In this document: positions 16,007-25,168 of the stretch, piece by piece
Position numbering within the stretch: the stretch's first letter is position 1
Layout of the letters: the number at the start of each line of letters is the position of its first letter
NCBI GenBank assembly: GCA_015231435.1
Contig: JADGBN010000008.1
Location: forward strand, 1 to 51,927
Direction: 5' to 3'
Origin: Gammaproteobacteria bacterium
GTDB lineage: Bacteria; Pseudomonadota; Gammaproteobacteria; Thiohalomonadales; Thiohalomonadaceae
Length of the DNA stretch: 51,927 bases
Program-made: the position numbers and the translations under genes
The notes under the pieces: model-generated
The model's input: the letters and a program-made list of their open reading frames with translations, nothing else
Database searches by the model: none
Told to the model about the DNA's origin: nothing

Positions 16007-16762
16007 TTGTCGGTGATAGCCCGCTTAAGCAGGCGCTTTACTCGGTTGTTAAAACCGTTAATCAGCAGCGTCGGCGATCTGCTGCCGATTGTCCTGGTGG
16101 TTGGTTTTTTTCAGTTGGTGGTGTTGCGACAGACTATTCCTGATTTTGCCCAGATAGTTATCGGCGTTATTCTTGTCGTCTTAGGGCTGACTTTTTTTAT
16201 CAAGGGGCTGGAGATGGGGCTTTTTCCCGTTGGTGAGAGCATGGCCTACGCCTTTGCTCGCAAGGGGAGTCTCTTCTGGTTGCTCGCTTTTGCCTTTGCC
16301 CTGGGGTTCGGGACGACGGTCGCCGAACCTGCCCTGATTGCAGTGGCGAATGAGGCGGCAAAGGTTGCAGCGGAAGGGGGCGTCATTGCCCATCATGCCG
16401 AGGCGATGGATGCCTATGCCACAGGCTTGCGCTTTACCGTTGCCCTCTCGGTGGGCGTTGCCATTCTTCTTGGGGTGTTTCGGATCATCAAGGGGTGGCC
16501 GATTCACTACTTTATTATTGGTGGTTATCTTGGTGTGGTGGTCATGACGATGTTCGCACCCGAGGAGATTATCGGTATTGCCTATGACTCTGGGGGGGTC
16601 ACCACCTCAACCATTACCGTCCCTTTGGTAACGGCGCTCGGGGTTGGGCTCGCCTCCAGTATTCGTGGGCGAAATCCGATGATTGACGGTTTTGGCCTGA
16701 TCGCTTTCGCCTCCCTGACACCGATGATCTTTGTGATGGCCTACGGGATGATTATCGGATGA
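16007..16762 (+). CDS. DUF1538 membrane protein (first of pair)
   Basis: A roughly 250-residue inner-membrane protein with about six or seven helices. It has the DUF1538 marks [14 protein letters not shown], a GTTVAEPAL motif in mid-protein and [20 protein letters not shown] near the C-terminus. The polar motifs inside membrane segments suggest a transporter or channel; no substrate is known to me. TTG at 16007 or GTG at 16013 can serve as start. The short AGG at 16002-16004 fits GTG better. It overlaps the next gene by 4 bases (ATGA at 16759) and resembles it, so the two probably form a heteromeric unit, regulated by the downstream P-II-like and CBS proteins. Confidence 0.85.
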   Translation: MSVIARLSRRFTRLLKPLISSVGDLLPIVLVVGFFQLVVLRQTIPDFAQIVIGVILVVLGLTFFIKGLEMGLFPVGESMAYAFARKGSLFWLLAFAFALGFGTTVAEPALIAVANEAAKVAAEGGVIAHHAEAMDAYATGLRFTVALSVGVAILLGVFRIIKGWPIHYFIIGGYLGVVVMTMFAPEEIIGIAYDSGGVTTSTITVPLVTALGVGLASSIRGRNPMIDGFGLIAFASLTPMIFVMAYGMIIG

Positions 16763-17532
16763 ATGATCTGCTCCAGCTGCTGCTAAACTCCACTCTCTCG
16801 ACGGTATCTGATGTTCTGCCGATTGCGATAATTATCTTCGGCTTTCAGTTTTTGGTTATCCGCAAGCCGATTCCGCATCTGAAAAACGTCCTATTCGGTT
16901 TTTTCTATGTACTGCTCGGTCTGTCGCTCTTTCTGGTGGGTCTGGAGGAGGCGCTCTTTCCTATTGGCAGACTGATGGCACAGCAGTTGACCGATCCGGC
17001 CTTTATTCTCGGTAGCGAGCTTGGCCGATTGGCGGTGTGGAGTGATTATGGCTGGATCTACCTTTTTGCCTTTACCATTGGCTATGCGACGACGATTGCC
17101 GAACCCTCACTGCTGGCGGTGGCGATTAAGGCTTCAGAGGTTTCAGGCGGCAGTATTGGAATTCGTGGTTTGCGCAATGCGGTGGCGCTGGGGGTGGCTA
17201 TTGGCATTACCCTGGGTACTTTTCGTATTATTAGTGGCACGCCCCTGCACTACTACATTATCGTAGGTTATATAATCGTGATTATTCAGACGTTCAAATC
17301 GCCTAAGATGATTATTGCGCTGGCCTATGATTCCGGTGGGGTGACGACCTCTACGGTTACCGTACCCCTGGTTACTGCCCTTGGGTTGGGGCTTGCCAGT
17401 ACCGTACCCGGGCGGAGCCCGATGTTGGATGGTTTCGGTCTGATCGCTTTTGCCAGCCTCTTTCCGATTATTGCCGTTCTGGGGTATGCGCAGTTATCGC
17501 AATGGCGGGCGAGTCGATCGTCATCGTCCTAG
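16759..17532 (+). CDS. DUF1538 membrane protein (second of pair)
   Basis: A 257-residue paralogue of the preceding gene, sharing [14 protein letters not shown], an ATTIAEPSL motif and [20 protein letters not shown]. The two proteins align over most of their length, so the locus arose by duplication. The family often carries both halves as one long protein; here they are separate genes with coupled translation. The highly conserved DSGGVTTST loop is a good candidate for the substrate path. The next gene, encoding a P-II-like protein, follows after 95 bp. Confidence 0.85.
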   Translation: MNDLLQLLLNSTLSTVSDVLPIAIIIFGFQFLVIRKPIPHLKNVLFGFFYVLLGLSLFLVGLEEALFPIGRLMAQQLTDPAFILGSELGRLAVWSDYGWIYLFAFTIGYATTIAEPSLLAVAIKASEVSGGSIGIRGLRNAVALGVAIGITLGTFRIISGTPLHYYIIVGYIIVIIQTFKSPKMIIALAYDSGGVTTSTVTVPLVTALGLGLASTVPGRSPMLDGFGLIAFASLFPIIAVLGYAQLSQWRASRSSSS

Positions 17533-17534
17533 TT

Positions 17535-17563
17535 TTGACAGTGATTGCCGACCGTGCAAAATA
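17535..17563 (+). promoter_or_regulatory. Candidate promoter for the P-II-like gene
   Basis: A perfect TTGACA at 17535-17540 lies 17 bases before AAAATA (17558-17563), a poor -10. It falls in the 95-bp gap between the second DUF1538 gene and the P-II-like gene. It could allow the regulator genes to be made separately from the membrane genes. Confidence 0.3.
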
Positions 17564-17627
17564 GAGTCATCCGTAGTCAGTCGTTGTCATCAATTAGTAA
17601 AATTAATTAATTGTCAGGAGAGAGATA

Positions 17628-17978
17628 ATGCATTTTAAACTGGTCATCGTTTTAGTAAATGATGATAAAACCGATGCGGTGGTGCAGGCCGCTCGTGAGG
17701 CAGGTGCAACCGGTGCGACTATTCTCAATCAGGCACGTGGTGAGGGAATTAATGTTAGTCGCACCTTTTTTGGTTTATCACTGGAGACCCAGCGGGATAT
17801 GGTGCTGTTTCTGGTTGAGGAGCACCTGAGCCGCAAGATTATTGAAAGCGTTGCCGAAGCGGGTCAATTTGATAATCAGGAGGGGTCAGGCATTGCCTTT
17901 CAGATCGATGTTGAGGATGCATTGGGTGTTACCCATCAAATGCGGGAATTAAGTCAAATTGTAGAGGGTGAAGTATGA
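17628..17978 (+). CDS. P-II-like nitrogen-regulator superfamily protein
   Basis: A 116-residue protein with the ferredoxin-like P-II fold: LVIVLVNDDKTDAVVQAAREAGATGATIL at the start and a final strand IAFQIDVEDALGV. The usual GlnB T-loop with its uridylylated Tyr is not present. The corresponding stretch is the longer LETQRDMVLFLVEEHL, so this is an atypical member that may bind a nucleotide or other small ligand. P-II-like proteins next to membrane transporters commonly gate them, as GlnK does for AmtB. Placement after two DUF1538 genes points the same way. A strong AGGAGAGAG site precedes the ATG. The stop overlaps the CBS gene start (ATGA). Confidence 0.85.
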   Translation: MHFKLVIVLVNDDKTDAVVQAAREAGATGATILNQARGEGINVSRTFFGLSLETQRDMVLFLVEEHLSRKIIESVAEAGQFDNQEGSGIAFQIDVEDALGVTHQMRELSQIVEGEV

Positions 17979-18385
17979 GTGACAAGAGTGTAATTAGGGT
18001 TCGTGATGTCATGAAAACCGAGTTTGACATGGTCGATGGTATGACCACAGTTCAGGATGCGCTCAGACGGATGAAACACGTCGAAACCAAGACTCTGATT
18101 ATTAATAAAAGGAGTCAGGATGATGAGTATGGCGTCTTAATTATTTCTGATATTGCGCGTCTCGTACTGGCAAATGACCGTGCACCGGAGCGGGTAAATG
18201 TCTATGAAATTATGACTAAACCAGTGATTACCGTCCATCCAGAGATGGATATCCGTTACTGCGCCCGACTCTTTTCGCGCTTTGAGATCTCCCGAACACC
18301 GGTGGTTAACACTCAGGGACAAATTGTCGGTATTGTCAGTTTCACTGATATGGTTCTCAAGGGATTGTGCAGGGATCTTAAGTAG
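17975..18385 (+). CDS. CBS-pair domain protein
   Basis: A 136-residue protein made of two CBS motifs, about residues 8-66 (VRDVMKTEFDMVDGMTTVQ) and 74-132 (VYEIMTKPVITVHPEM, ending GIVSFTDMVLKGL). CBS pairs bind adenine nucleotides such as AMP, ATP or SAM and regulate partner proteins. Start and stop of neighbours overlap (ATGA at 17975), so it is co-translated with the P-II-like protein. The likely partner is the DUF1538 pair. This would give the unit two ligand-sensing inputs. Confidence 0.9.
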   Translation: MSDKSVIRVRDVMKTEFDMVDGMTTVQDALRRMKHVETKTLIINKRSQDDEYGVLIISDIARLVLANDRAPERVNVYEIMTKPVITVHPEMDIRYCARLFSRFEISRTPVVNTQGQIVGIVSFTDMVLKGLCRDLK

Positions 18386-18412
18386 TATTCTGATGTTGGC
18401 AAAGAGACGAGC

Positions 18413-19765
18413 ATGAACTCTTTTGGGGAAGCTGAGGCAGAGGTTTATAGTGTCTCCTCACTGAACCGCGCGGTACGCACCACCCTAGAGGGGGAGTTTT
18501 TCACCGTTTGGGTGGAGGGGGAGATCTCCAATTTTACCCGTCCCCGCTCTGGGCATCTCTACTTCACCTTAAAGGATGCGCAGACGCAGGTGCGCTGTGC
18601 GATGTTTCGCCAGCAGCAGTCGGCTATCAACTTTACGCCAGCCGATGGTCAGCAGGTGCAGTTGCGGGCACGGGTGACGCTTTACGAAGCACGCGGTGAC
18701 TACCAGCTGGTGGTTGAGCGTATGCAGGCGTCTGGTAGCGGCACTCTGCAGCGCAATTTTGAGGCGCTTAAACAGCGCCTGTTGGCAGAGGGGCTGTTTG
18801 CCGATAGCCATAAACAGCCGTTGCCCACCTTGCCGCAGCAAATCGGTGTGGTTACCTCATCCAGCGGTGCCGCAGTACGCGACATTATTACGGTACTGCG
18901 TCGTCGTATGCCATTGATTGATATATTGATCTATCCTGTAGAAGTGCAGGGAGCGGGGGCTGCGGCGACGTTAGTTAATGCCATTGCCTTGGCGAACCGT
19001 CAAGCGTTGTGCGATCTGCTGATTGTTGGTCGTGGCGGTGGTTCTTTAGAAGATCTCTGGCCGTTTAATGAAGAGCGTGTCGCCCGAGCCATCTTTGCCA
19101 GCAAGATCCCTGTGGTGAGTGCGGTAGGCCATGAGACCGACTTTACCATTGCAGATCTGGTTGCCGATCTGCGGGCGCCGACCCCCTCCGCAGCGGCAGA
19201 GCTAATCTCCCCCGATCGGCGTCTCTTCGCACAACAACTAAGCGCATTAATGCAGCGCGCCATCCGGGCAGTGCAGCGCCAACAGCAGCAGTGGCAAGAG
19301 CGCCTGTTAGCGTGTCAGCGTCTGTTACGCGATCCGCAGGCGGTCATCCAACAGCAGAGCCAACGTCTGGATTATCTGGAGTTACGCTTTCGCACGCTGA
19401 TGCAGCAGCGTTTACGACTGCAGCAGAGCCATTTGCAACAGCTGGGTTTGCGGCTCCAGACGCAGAACCCGGCGCGACAACTGCAACAGCAGCGGCAACA
19501 GCAGTACTATTTGCAGCAGCGTTTACTGGGGAGCATGCAACAGATAATCGCGCGGCGGCGGCAGCAGCTGCAGGGCGGCATTCAGGCGCTGGAGATTGTC
19601 TCGCCGCTGGCGACCCTGCAACGCGGTTATGCAATCGCACGACAGCAGAACGGGCGGGTGATTGAAGACGCCGCCGCGATTAGTTGCGGGGAGACGATTA
19701 CCGTGATGCTTGCCTCGGGTTCGCTGGAGGCGAGCGTTAGCGAAGTTAATCCGCAGCACCCCTGA
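18413..19765 (+). CDS. xseA: Exodeoxyribonuclease VII large subunit
   Basis: A 450-residue subunit of exonuclease VII, which degrades single-stranded DNA to oligonucleotides. The N-terminal OB fold has FFTVWVEGEISNFTRPRSGH. The catalytic domain has GVVTSSSGAAVRDI, GRGGGSLEDLWPFNEE and SAVGHETDFTIADLVADLRAPTPSAAAE. A long Gln/Arg-rich coiled coil (about residues 285-400) matches the stalk that carries XseB subunits. xseB is not in the window. It is convergent with the pot operon. Confidence 0.96.
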   Translation: MNSFGEAEAEVYSVSSLNRAVRTTLEGEFFTVWVEGEISNFTRPRSGHLYFTLKDAQTQVRCAMFRQQQSAINFTPADGQQVQLRARVTLYEARGDYQLVVERMQASGSGTLQRNFEALKQRLLAEGLFADSHKQPLPTLPQQIGVVTSSSGAAVRDIITVLRRRMPLIDILIYPVEVQGAGAAATLVNAIALANRQALCDLLIVGRGGGSLEDLWPFNEERVARAIFASKIPVVSAVGHETDFTIADLVADLRAPTPSAAAELISPDRRLFAQQLSALMQRAIRAVQRQQQQWQERLLACQRLLRDPQAVIQQQSQRLDYLELRFRTLMQQRLRLQQSHLQQLGLRLQTQNPARQLQQQRQQQYYLQQRLLGSMQQIIARRRQQLQGGIQALEIVSPLATLQRGYAIARQQNGRVIEDAAAISCGETITVMLASGSLEASVSEVNPQHP

Positions 19766-19802
19766 GACTGCAGGTTGCCGATAATGTGAGCGGCTGCGCT
19801 TT

Positions 19803-20603
19803 TTAAGTCGGTTTTTTCTGCTGTATCAGCATACCGGCAATGATAATGCCGACCGAGACAATGAGTACAAGAAGGGTTGCCAGGGCATTAATTTCGGGGC
19901 TGACGCCGAGGCGTACACTGGAGTAAACGACCATCGGCAACGTTGAAGCGCCGGGCCCCGAGGTGAAGCTGGCGATGACCAGATCATCGAGTGAAAGGGT
20001 AAAGGCGAGCAGCCATCCGGCGGTGAGTGCCGGTGCAATCAGGGGTAGGGTGATGACAAAAAAGACCTTAAGCGGCCTTGCACCGAGATCCATCGCCGCC
20101 TCCTCAAGGGAGGGGTCAAGGCGTCCGAGGCGCGACTGGACCACCACTGCAACATAGGCGGTGGAGAAGGTGATGTGGGCAATGGCGATGGTGGTCATGC
20201 CGCGCCCTTCAGGCCACCCCAACAGCTGATCCATCGAGACAAATAGCAGTAGCGAGGCAAGCCCGAGAATAACCTCAGGCATCACCAGTGGCGCACCGAC
20301 CATGAACGCTAATAGCTTGCGCCCACGAAAACGGCCAAAGCGCACCAGCGCCACGGCGGCGAGGGTGCCCAGCAGTACGGCAAAGCAAGCATTGATAAAG
20401 GCGATTCGCAGGCTGATCCAGGCTGCGCCCAAAAGCTGATCATTTTCTAATAGCGCGCCATACCATTTGGTTGAAAAGCCGCCCCAGACGGTAACCAGCC
20501 GTGACTCATTAAAGGAGAAGATGATGAGCGATAAAATGGGCGCATAGAGAAAGGCGTAGCCAAAGGCCATACACGAGAAGACGAGGGTAGAGCGCTGCTT
20601 CAT
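19803..20603 (-). CDS. potI: Polyamine ABC transporter permease PotI/PotC type
   Basis: A 266-residue inner-membrane permease with six helices. It carries the permease EAA loop that contacts the ATPase (LEEAAMDLGARPLKVFFVITLP). It forms a heterodimer with the upstream PotH-like permease and imports putrescine or spermidine. Its start overlaps the potH stop by 4 bases. Last gene of potFGHI. Whether the substrate is putrescine or spermidine cannot be told from sequence alone. Confidence 0.92.
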   Translation of the reverse strand: MKQRSTLVFSCMAFGYAFLYAPILSLIIFSFNESRLVTVWGGFSTKWYGALLENDQLLGAAWISLRIAFINACFAVLLGTLAAVALVRFGRFRGRKLLAFMVGAPLVMPEVILGLASLLLFVSMDQLLGWPEGRGMTTIAIAHITFSTAYVAVVVQSRLGRLDPSLEEAAMDLGARPLKVFFVITLPLIAPALTAGWLLAFTLSLDDLVIASFTSGPGASTLPMVVYSSVRLGVSPEINALATLLVLIVSVGIIIAGMLIQQKKPT

Positions 20604-21523
20604 AGCGCTTGCCCTTTTTCGCGGTAGTGCTCAAAGAGCATCACCGGAACCACTAACAGAGCGAGTAGGGTCACCGCGACCGCAGTGGCGACCGGCCAGT
20701 CACGATTACTGAAAAATTCGGTCCACAGCACTTTTCCAATCATCAGACTATCGGGGCCACCGAGCAGATCTGGAATCACAAACTCGCCGACGGCAGGAAC
20801 AAAGACCAGTAGCGAACCGGCAATAATTCCCGGCATCGATAGGGGAACCGTGACCCGCCAAAATGCTGCCGTTGGTTTGCAGCCAAGATCAGCGGCCGCC
20901 TCCAGCAGGGTGTGATCCATGCGTGACAGGGTGGCATAGAGGGGTAGTACCATAAAGGGGAGATAGCCATAAACAATTCCCAATAGCAGGGCAAAGTCGG
21001 TATGTAACAGTTGTAAGGGGGTATCAATTACCCCTAACCAGAGAAGCAAATTATTAATCAGACCGTTACCCTTAAGAATGCCAATCCATGCGTAAATACG
21101 AATTAAAAAACTTGTCCAGAAGGGGAGGATAATTAACATTAATAGTGGCACGCGCAGGGACTCACGGCTGCGCGCAATGCCCAGAGCGATGGGGTAACCG
21201 ATAATCAGGCAGATAAGTGTTGCAATGGTAGATACCCGCAGCGAATTGGTAAAGGCACTGAAATAGAGGCTGTCGTTAAACAGCAGCAGGAAATTACCAA
21301 AGTTAAGGCGAATCGTCAGCATTGCCTGACTACTCCAAGCGAGAATATCGGAGTAGGGTGGTAGTCCGATAATCACCTCTGAGAGGCTGATGCGGGCAAT
21401 AATTAGAAATGGGACACCGAAGAAGATTCCCAACCATAGCAGTGGCACAGCGACCACCAGCCGCCGTCCGGCCTGCAACTGTTGCAGTTGCAGCGTTAGC
21501 CTACTCAAGAAGGGCGATGCCAT
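20600..21523 (-). CDS. potH: Polyamine ABC transporter permease PotH/PotB type
   Basis: A 307-residue permease with six membrane helices. The EAA loop reads LLEAAADLGCKPTAAFWRVTVP, and the PGIIAGSLLVFVPAVGEFVIPDLLGG segment is typical of polyamine permeases. It overlaps potG upstream by 23 bases in a different frame and potI downstream by 4 bases, so the four proteins are made from one mRNA with coupled translation. Confidence 0.93.
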   Translation of the reverse strand: MASPFLSRLTLQLQQLQAGRRLVVAVPLLWLGIFFGVPFLIIARISLSEVIIGLPPYSDILAWSSQAMLTIRLNFGNFLLLFNDSLYFSAFTNSLRVSTIATLICLIIGYPIALGIARSRESLRVPLLMLIILPFWTSFLIRIYAWIGILKGNGLINNLLLWLGVIDTPLQLLHTDFALLLGIVYGYLPFMVLPLYATLSRMDHTLLEAAADLGCKPTAAFWRVTVPLSMPGIIAGSLLVFVPAVGEFVIPDLLGGPDSLMIGKVLWTEFFSNRDWPVATAVAVTLLALLVVPVMLFEHYREKGQAL

Positions 21524-22643
21524 CCTCAGCCTTCCAGCGCAGCCATGCCTGATCTCCCCAGGTCAGGGGTGCGGTATGACGGCGTGCAGAGTTTGTCAGC
21601 TGCGCCTCAACCAGCAGTTCTGGCGCAACCCGGACATGGTAGATAGAGACATCACCAAGGTAGGCGATCTCCTCAACGCAGCCCGTCAGCTGGTTTTCAC
21701 TCTTCTCAATAGTCTCGCTGGCGACCGTGCTAATGGTGATTTTTTCGGGTCGAATCGCAATGGCGATGGGGGTTCCTAGGGTTATCTCATGTTCGCAATG
21801 GACGACAAGGTTACTATCGGTTATTTCACAATGAATCTGTAGCTGTTTTTCGTTTTGCGCAATCACCCGCCCCTCAAATTGATTAACCGCACCAATAAAA
21901 CCGGCGACAAAACGATTATTTGGATGTTCATAGATTTCACCGGGCGTGCCAAGTTGGCGAATACGCCCCTCATTCATCACTGCCATGCGTGTTGACATGG
22001 TCATCGCCTCCTCCTGATCGTGGGTAACCATGATAAAGGTGATGCCGAGGCGCTCCTGAATGTTGACTAGCTCAAACTGGGTATGTTCGCGCAGTTTGCG
22101 ATCAAGCGCACCGAGGGGCTCATCGAGCAGCAGCAGTTTTGGGTGTTTGGCTAATGAACGCGCCAAGGCAACACGCTGCCGTTGCCCTCCCGAGAGTTGA
22201 TCGGGCTTGCGTTTGGCGTAGTCGCTAAGGCGCACGAGCTCAAGCATTTCGGCAACGCGTTGGTTGATCTCCTGACGTGGCAACCCCTCTTGACGCAGAC
22301 CAAAGGCGATATTGTCAGCAACGCTCAGATGCGGGAAGAGAGCGTAGGATTGGAACATCATATTGACCGGGCGTTGATAGGGGGGAAGGTGGGTCACCTC
22401 TTCACCGCCAATTAGCAGTCTCCCGCTATCGGGTCGTTCAAAGCCCGCAAGCATACGCAACAGGGTGGTTTTGCCGCATCCGGAAGCACCTAGCAGAGAG
22501 AAAAACTCCTTCGGATAGATGGTGAGGGAGAGATCGTCCACCGCATAGAAGTTGCCAAAGGTTTTGGTGACATTACGAATTTCGACCAGAGGCGCGGCAG
22601 AGGGATCTTGCCACGCCTCCAGTACGGCACGGGGGCCTGCCAT
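21501..22643 (-). CDS. potG: Polyamine ABC transporter ATP-binding protein
   Basis: A 380-residue ABC ATPase. Walker A is [11 protein letters not shown], the signature [15 protein letters not shown], Walker [13 protein letters not shown], and the H-loop is in VTHDQEEAM. The C-terminal third is a TOBE/OB regulatory domain, as in PotA/PotG. It energises the PotH-PotI permease. The ATG is only 6 bp after the potF stop. The family is about 370-380 residues, so it is complete. Confidence 0.94.
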   Translation of the reverse strand: MAGPRAVLEAWQDPSAAPLVEIRNVTKTFGNFYAVDDLSLTIYPKEFFSLLGASGCGKTTLLRMLAGFERPDSGRLLIGGEEVTHLPPYQRPVNMMFQSYALFPHLSVADNIAFGLRQEGLPRQEINQRVAEMLELVRLSDYAKRKPDQLSGGQRQRVALARSLAKHPKLLLLDEPLGALDRKLREHTQFELVNIQERLGITFIMVTHDQEEAMTMSTRMAVMNEGRIRQLGTPGEIYEHPNNRFVAGFIGAVNQFEGRVIAQNEKQLQIHCEITDSNLVVHCEHEITLGTPIAIAIRPEKITISTVASETIEKSENQLTGCVEEIAYLGDVSIYHVRVAPELLVEAQLTNSARRHTAPLTWGDQAWLRWKAEDGIALLE

Positions 22644-22649
22644 TGTCGT

Positions 22650-23741
22650 TTACTGGCCTGCTTTAACGCGTGTCCATGCTCGGGTACGGGCGCGTTGACT
22701 GGCAGGGTCAAGCTCAGCGGGGGCAACCAGACGCGCTAGCACCTCATCTGAAGGGAAGATGCCGGAGTTATTGCGTACCGCCTCGTCAAGCAGCGGTTTT
22801 GAGGCGGGAATCGCGTTGGCATAGCCGACATAGTTACTGATTTTGGCAATCACCTCAGGGCGCATCAGATAGTCGATAAGACGATGGGCATTTTCAGAAT
22901 GTTTTGCATCCGCTGGAATCACCATGACATCAACAAAAGCGATAGCACCTTCGCGGGGAATGGTGAGCGCTACTTTTACCCCATTTTTGGCCTCATCCGC
23001 GCGGTCACGTGCCTGCAGCACATCACCGGAGTAGGCGTGGGCAACACAGAGATCACCATTCGCCAGATCGTTAACATACTGGGATGAGTGAAAATAGCGA
23101 ATATAGGGGCGTACCGCAGCCAGCATCGCTGTTGCCGCATCAAGATCGGCCTTGCTGGTACTGTTAACATCCTTGCCCAGATAGATGAGAGCAGCACTAA
23201 TCACCTCGGTGGTATCGTCCATCAGACTAATACCACACGCGGCGAGTTTAGCTGCATATTTGGGGTCGAAAATGAGTGCCCAGGTATCGCTGGGAACATC
23301 GCTGCCGAGTAAATTAGCTACTTTATCCGGGTTAATTCCGAGACTGGTGGTGCCCCACATATAGGGAACTGCGTGGGCATTACCGGGATCAATATCGGAG
23401 AGTCCTTTCATAATACTGGGGCTGAGATTACTGATGTTAGCCAGTTTGTTTTTATCGAGCTTCTGATAGACCCCTGCTTTAATGTGACGACCAGCAAAGG
23501 GGCGGGCAGTCGGGAAGACCAGATCATAGCCACTGCGACCGGCGAGGAGTTTTGCTTCAAGCACTTCGTTGGAGTCGTAGACATCATAGACGACCTTAAT
23601 GCCACTCTCTTTTTCAAAGTCGGTAATCACCTCATCGGCAATATAGTCACTCCAGTTATAAACATTGATAACCGCCTCTTCAGCAGCCATCGGGGCAGTG
23701 ACGAATGAAGCCAAAAATAGTACGGATAATAGCTGTTTCAC
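22650..23741 (-). CDS. potF: Polyamine-binding periplasmic protein
   Basis: A 363-residue substrate-binding protein of the PotD/PotF family. The start GTG at 23741 is chosen because AGGAG lies 7 bases upstream and the product then begins with a proper signal peptide (VKQLLSVLFLASFVTAPMAAEE). A longer reading from 23810 adds 23 unrelated residues. The mature N-terminus INVYNWSDYIADE is a family hallmark; in PotF the Trp and Asp there and a later DS-N pair bind putrescine. The RFHS-like region and SDTWALIF also match. First gene of potFGHI. Confidence 0.93.
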   Translation of the reverse strand: MKQLLSVLFLASFVTAPMAAEEAVINVYNWSDYIADEVITDFEKESGIKVVYDVYDSNEVLEAKLLAGRSGYDLVFPTARPFAGRHIKAGVYQKLDKNKLANISNLSPSIMKGLSDIDPGNAHAVPYMWGTTSLGINPDKVANLLGSDVPSDTWALIFDPKYAAKLAACGISLMDDTTEVISAALIYLGKDVNSTSKADLDAATAMLAAVRPYIRYFHSSQYVNDLANGDLCVAHAYSGDVLQARDRADEAKNGVKVALTIPREGAIAFVDVMVIPADAKHSENAHRLIDYLMRPEVIAKISNYVGYANAIPASKPLLDEAVRNNSGIFPSDEVLARLVAPAELDPASQRARTRAWTRVKAGQ

Positions 23742-23841
23742 TCGGGCTCTCCTATAGGGTTGTAAGGGGTAAGAAGCGCATAGAATGCACCAAGTTGCCA
23801 TTTGCGTCACCCCTATTTTCCGTTTTAGACAAATTTTTTCG

Positions 23842-24495
23842 TTAACGCAGGGAGAATGCGGGCCATCCGGCGCGTTCTGCGAAGGCGGTCAGTTGGCTAT
23901 CGCCATTAATCACCACGGGATGATCCACCCGTTGCAATAGCGGCAGATCGTTATGGGAGTCACTGTAGAAGTAGCTCTCCTGCCAACTTTGCTGATGTGC
24001 CGCAAGCCACGCTTCAAGGCGTACTATTTTACCCTTTTGAAAGCAGGGCGTGCCCGCGACCCTGCCGCTATAGCAACCATTTATCATCTCTGCCTCAGTG
24101 GCAATCAAGTGGGGTACGCCATAGCGGGCAGCGATGGGGGCGGTGACAAAATTATTGGTGGCGGTGATGATAATCAGGGTATCCCCTGCGGCGCGGTGTT
24201 TGGCAACCAGTGCTTGCGCTTTGGGGAGAATGATCGGTTCGATAAACTCCTCCATATATTGTGCGCGCCACTCTTCCAGTTGAGGCAGCGGGTGGCGGCT
24301 GAGTACTGCCAGACTGAAACGAAGAAACTCATCAATATCAAGGGTTCCCTCGCGATACTGTTGATAGAAGCGGTTATTGGCTGTCTCGTAGGTGGTGCGG
24401 TCAACGATACCCCGGGAGACGAGAAACTCGCCCCAGAGGTGATCGCTGTCGCCGCCCAACAGGGTGTTGTCAAGGTCAAAAAGTGCCAGTGTCAT
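23842..24495 (-). CDS. HAD-IB family phosphatase (SerB-like)
   Basis: A 217-residue HAD-superfamily hydrolase, subfamily IB. Motif I is DLDNTLLGGDSD, motif II IIITATN, and motif IV YSDSHNDLPLL. A cap of about 90 residues lies between I and II, as in SerB-like enzymes. The Asp of motif I forms the phospho-enzyme. The natural substrate is unclear; members have been linked to phosphoserine, histidinol phosphate and other phosphates. It is divergent from rppH, an arrangement also seen in Pseudomonas (HAD, nudH, ptsP), which supports vertical inheritance. Confidence 0.9.
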   Translation of the reverse strand: MTLALFDLDNTLLGGDSDHLWGEFLVSRGIVDRTTYETANNRFYQQYREGTLDIDEFLRFSLAVLSRHPLPQLEEWRAQYMEEFIEPIILPKAQALVAKHRAAGDTLIIITATNNFVTAPIAARYGVPHLIATEAEMINGCYSGRVAGTPCFQKGKIVRLEAWLAAHQQSWQESYFYSDSHNDLPLLQRVDHPVVINGDSQLTAFAERAGWPAFSLR

Positions 24496-24607
24496 TTAGA
24501 GCTCCCGTGTTTTCCAGTGAGCTCAATATTATATCGTGTTGCCAGGGTTTTAGTGTTTAGTTGGTTATCTATTTGCCCGCAGCGAAAAGTTATGGAAGAA
24601 TGGCGAC

Positions 24608-25168
24608 ATGGCAAACGGTTCACAAATTGACAGAGACGGGTTTCGCGCAAATGTGGGTATTATTCTTTGCAATAATGCGAATCAGCTGCTGTGGGCGCGA
24701 CGTATTGGTCAACGGTCGTGGCAGTTTCCCCAGGGTGGTATTGAGAAGAATGAGAGCGTTGAAGAGGCGCTCTATCGTGAATTGCGGGAAGAGATTGGTC
24801 TGGAGCCCGAGGATGTGGTTCTGGTGGCACGCAGTCGCCACTGGTTACGCTATCGTCTGCCGAAAAAGTTTATCCGTTACCACAGTTATCCGCTCTGTAT
24901 CGGCCAGAAGCAGATTTGGTTTATGTTACGGCTAATCGCCAGTGACAGCCGTGTCTGTCTTAACCGCAGTACCATCCCTGAGTTTGATCGCTGGCGTTGG
25001 ATCGATTACTGGCAGCCGCTGGAGCAGATTATCTTCTTTAAGCGACGTGTTTATGAACGGGCCCTGCAGGAGTTTGAGTCGCTGCTTTTTGAGCAAAAAG
25101 CCCCTGATCAGAGGGTGAGCAAACTGCTTGTCGAAGAGCCCTTAACCATAGTGAGTCATGAACCGTGA
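24608..25168 (+). CDS. rppH: RNA 5'-pyrophosphohydrolase RppH
   Basis: A 186-residue Nudix hydrolase that removes pyrophosphate from triphosphorylated mRNA 5' ends, which triggers RNase E decay. The Nudix box is [23 protein letters not shown] in pattern GX5EX7[20 protein letters not shown] at the start and WQFPQGGI before the box are RppH-specific. The family usually begins shortly before DRDGFR; the ATG at 24608 gives a five-residue longer N-terminus. Its stop overlaps the GTG start of ptsP (GTGA). Confidence 0.95.
   Translation: MANGSQIDRDGFRANVGIILCNNANQLLWARRIGQRSWQFPQGGIEKNESVEEALYRELREEIGLEPEDVVLVARSRHWLRYRLPKKFIRYHSYPLCIGQKQIWFMLRLIASDSRVCLNRSTIPEFDRWRWIDYWQPLEQIIFFKRRVYERALQEFESLLFEQKAPDQRVSKLLVEEPLTIVSHEP

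Noticed and set aside
19291-19665. Ala/Thr-rich frames on both strands over the xseA coiled coil
   Set aside because: Produced by the CAG-rich repeats of the xseA stalk region; the xseA frame itself is conserved.
19766-19802. AGCG/CGCT with T5 as a terminator after xseA
   Set aside because: A 4-bp stem is too weak to call, although the site between convergent genes is suitable.
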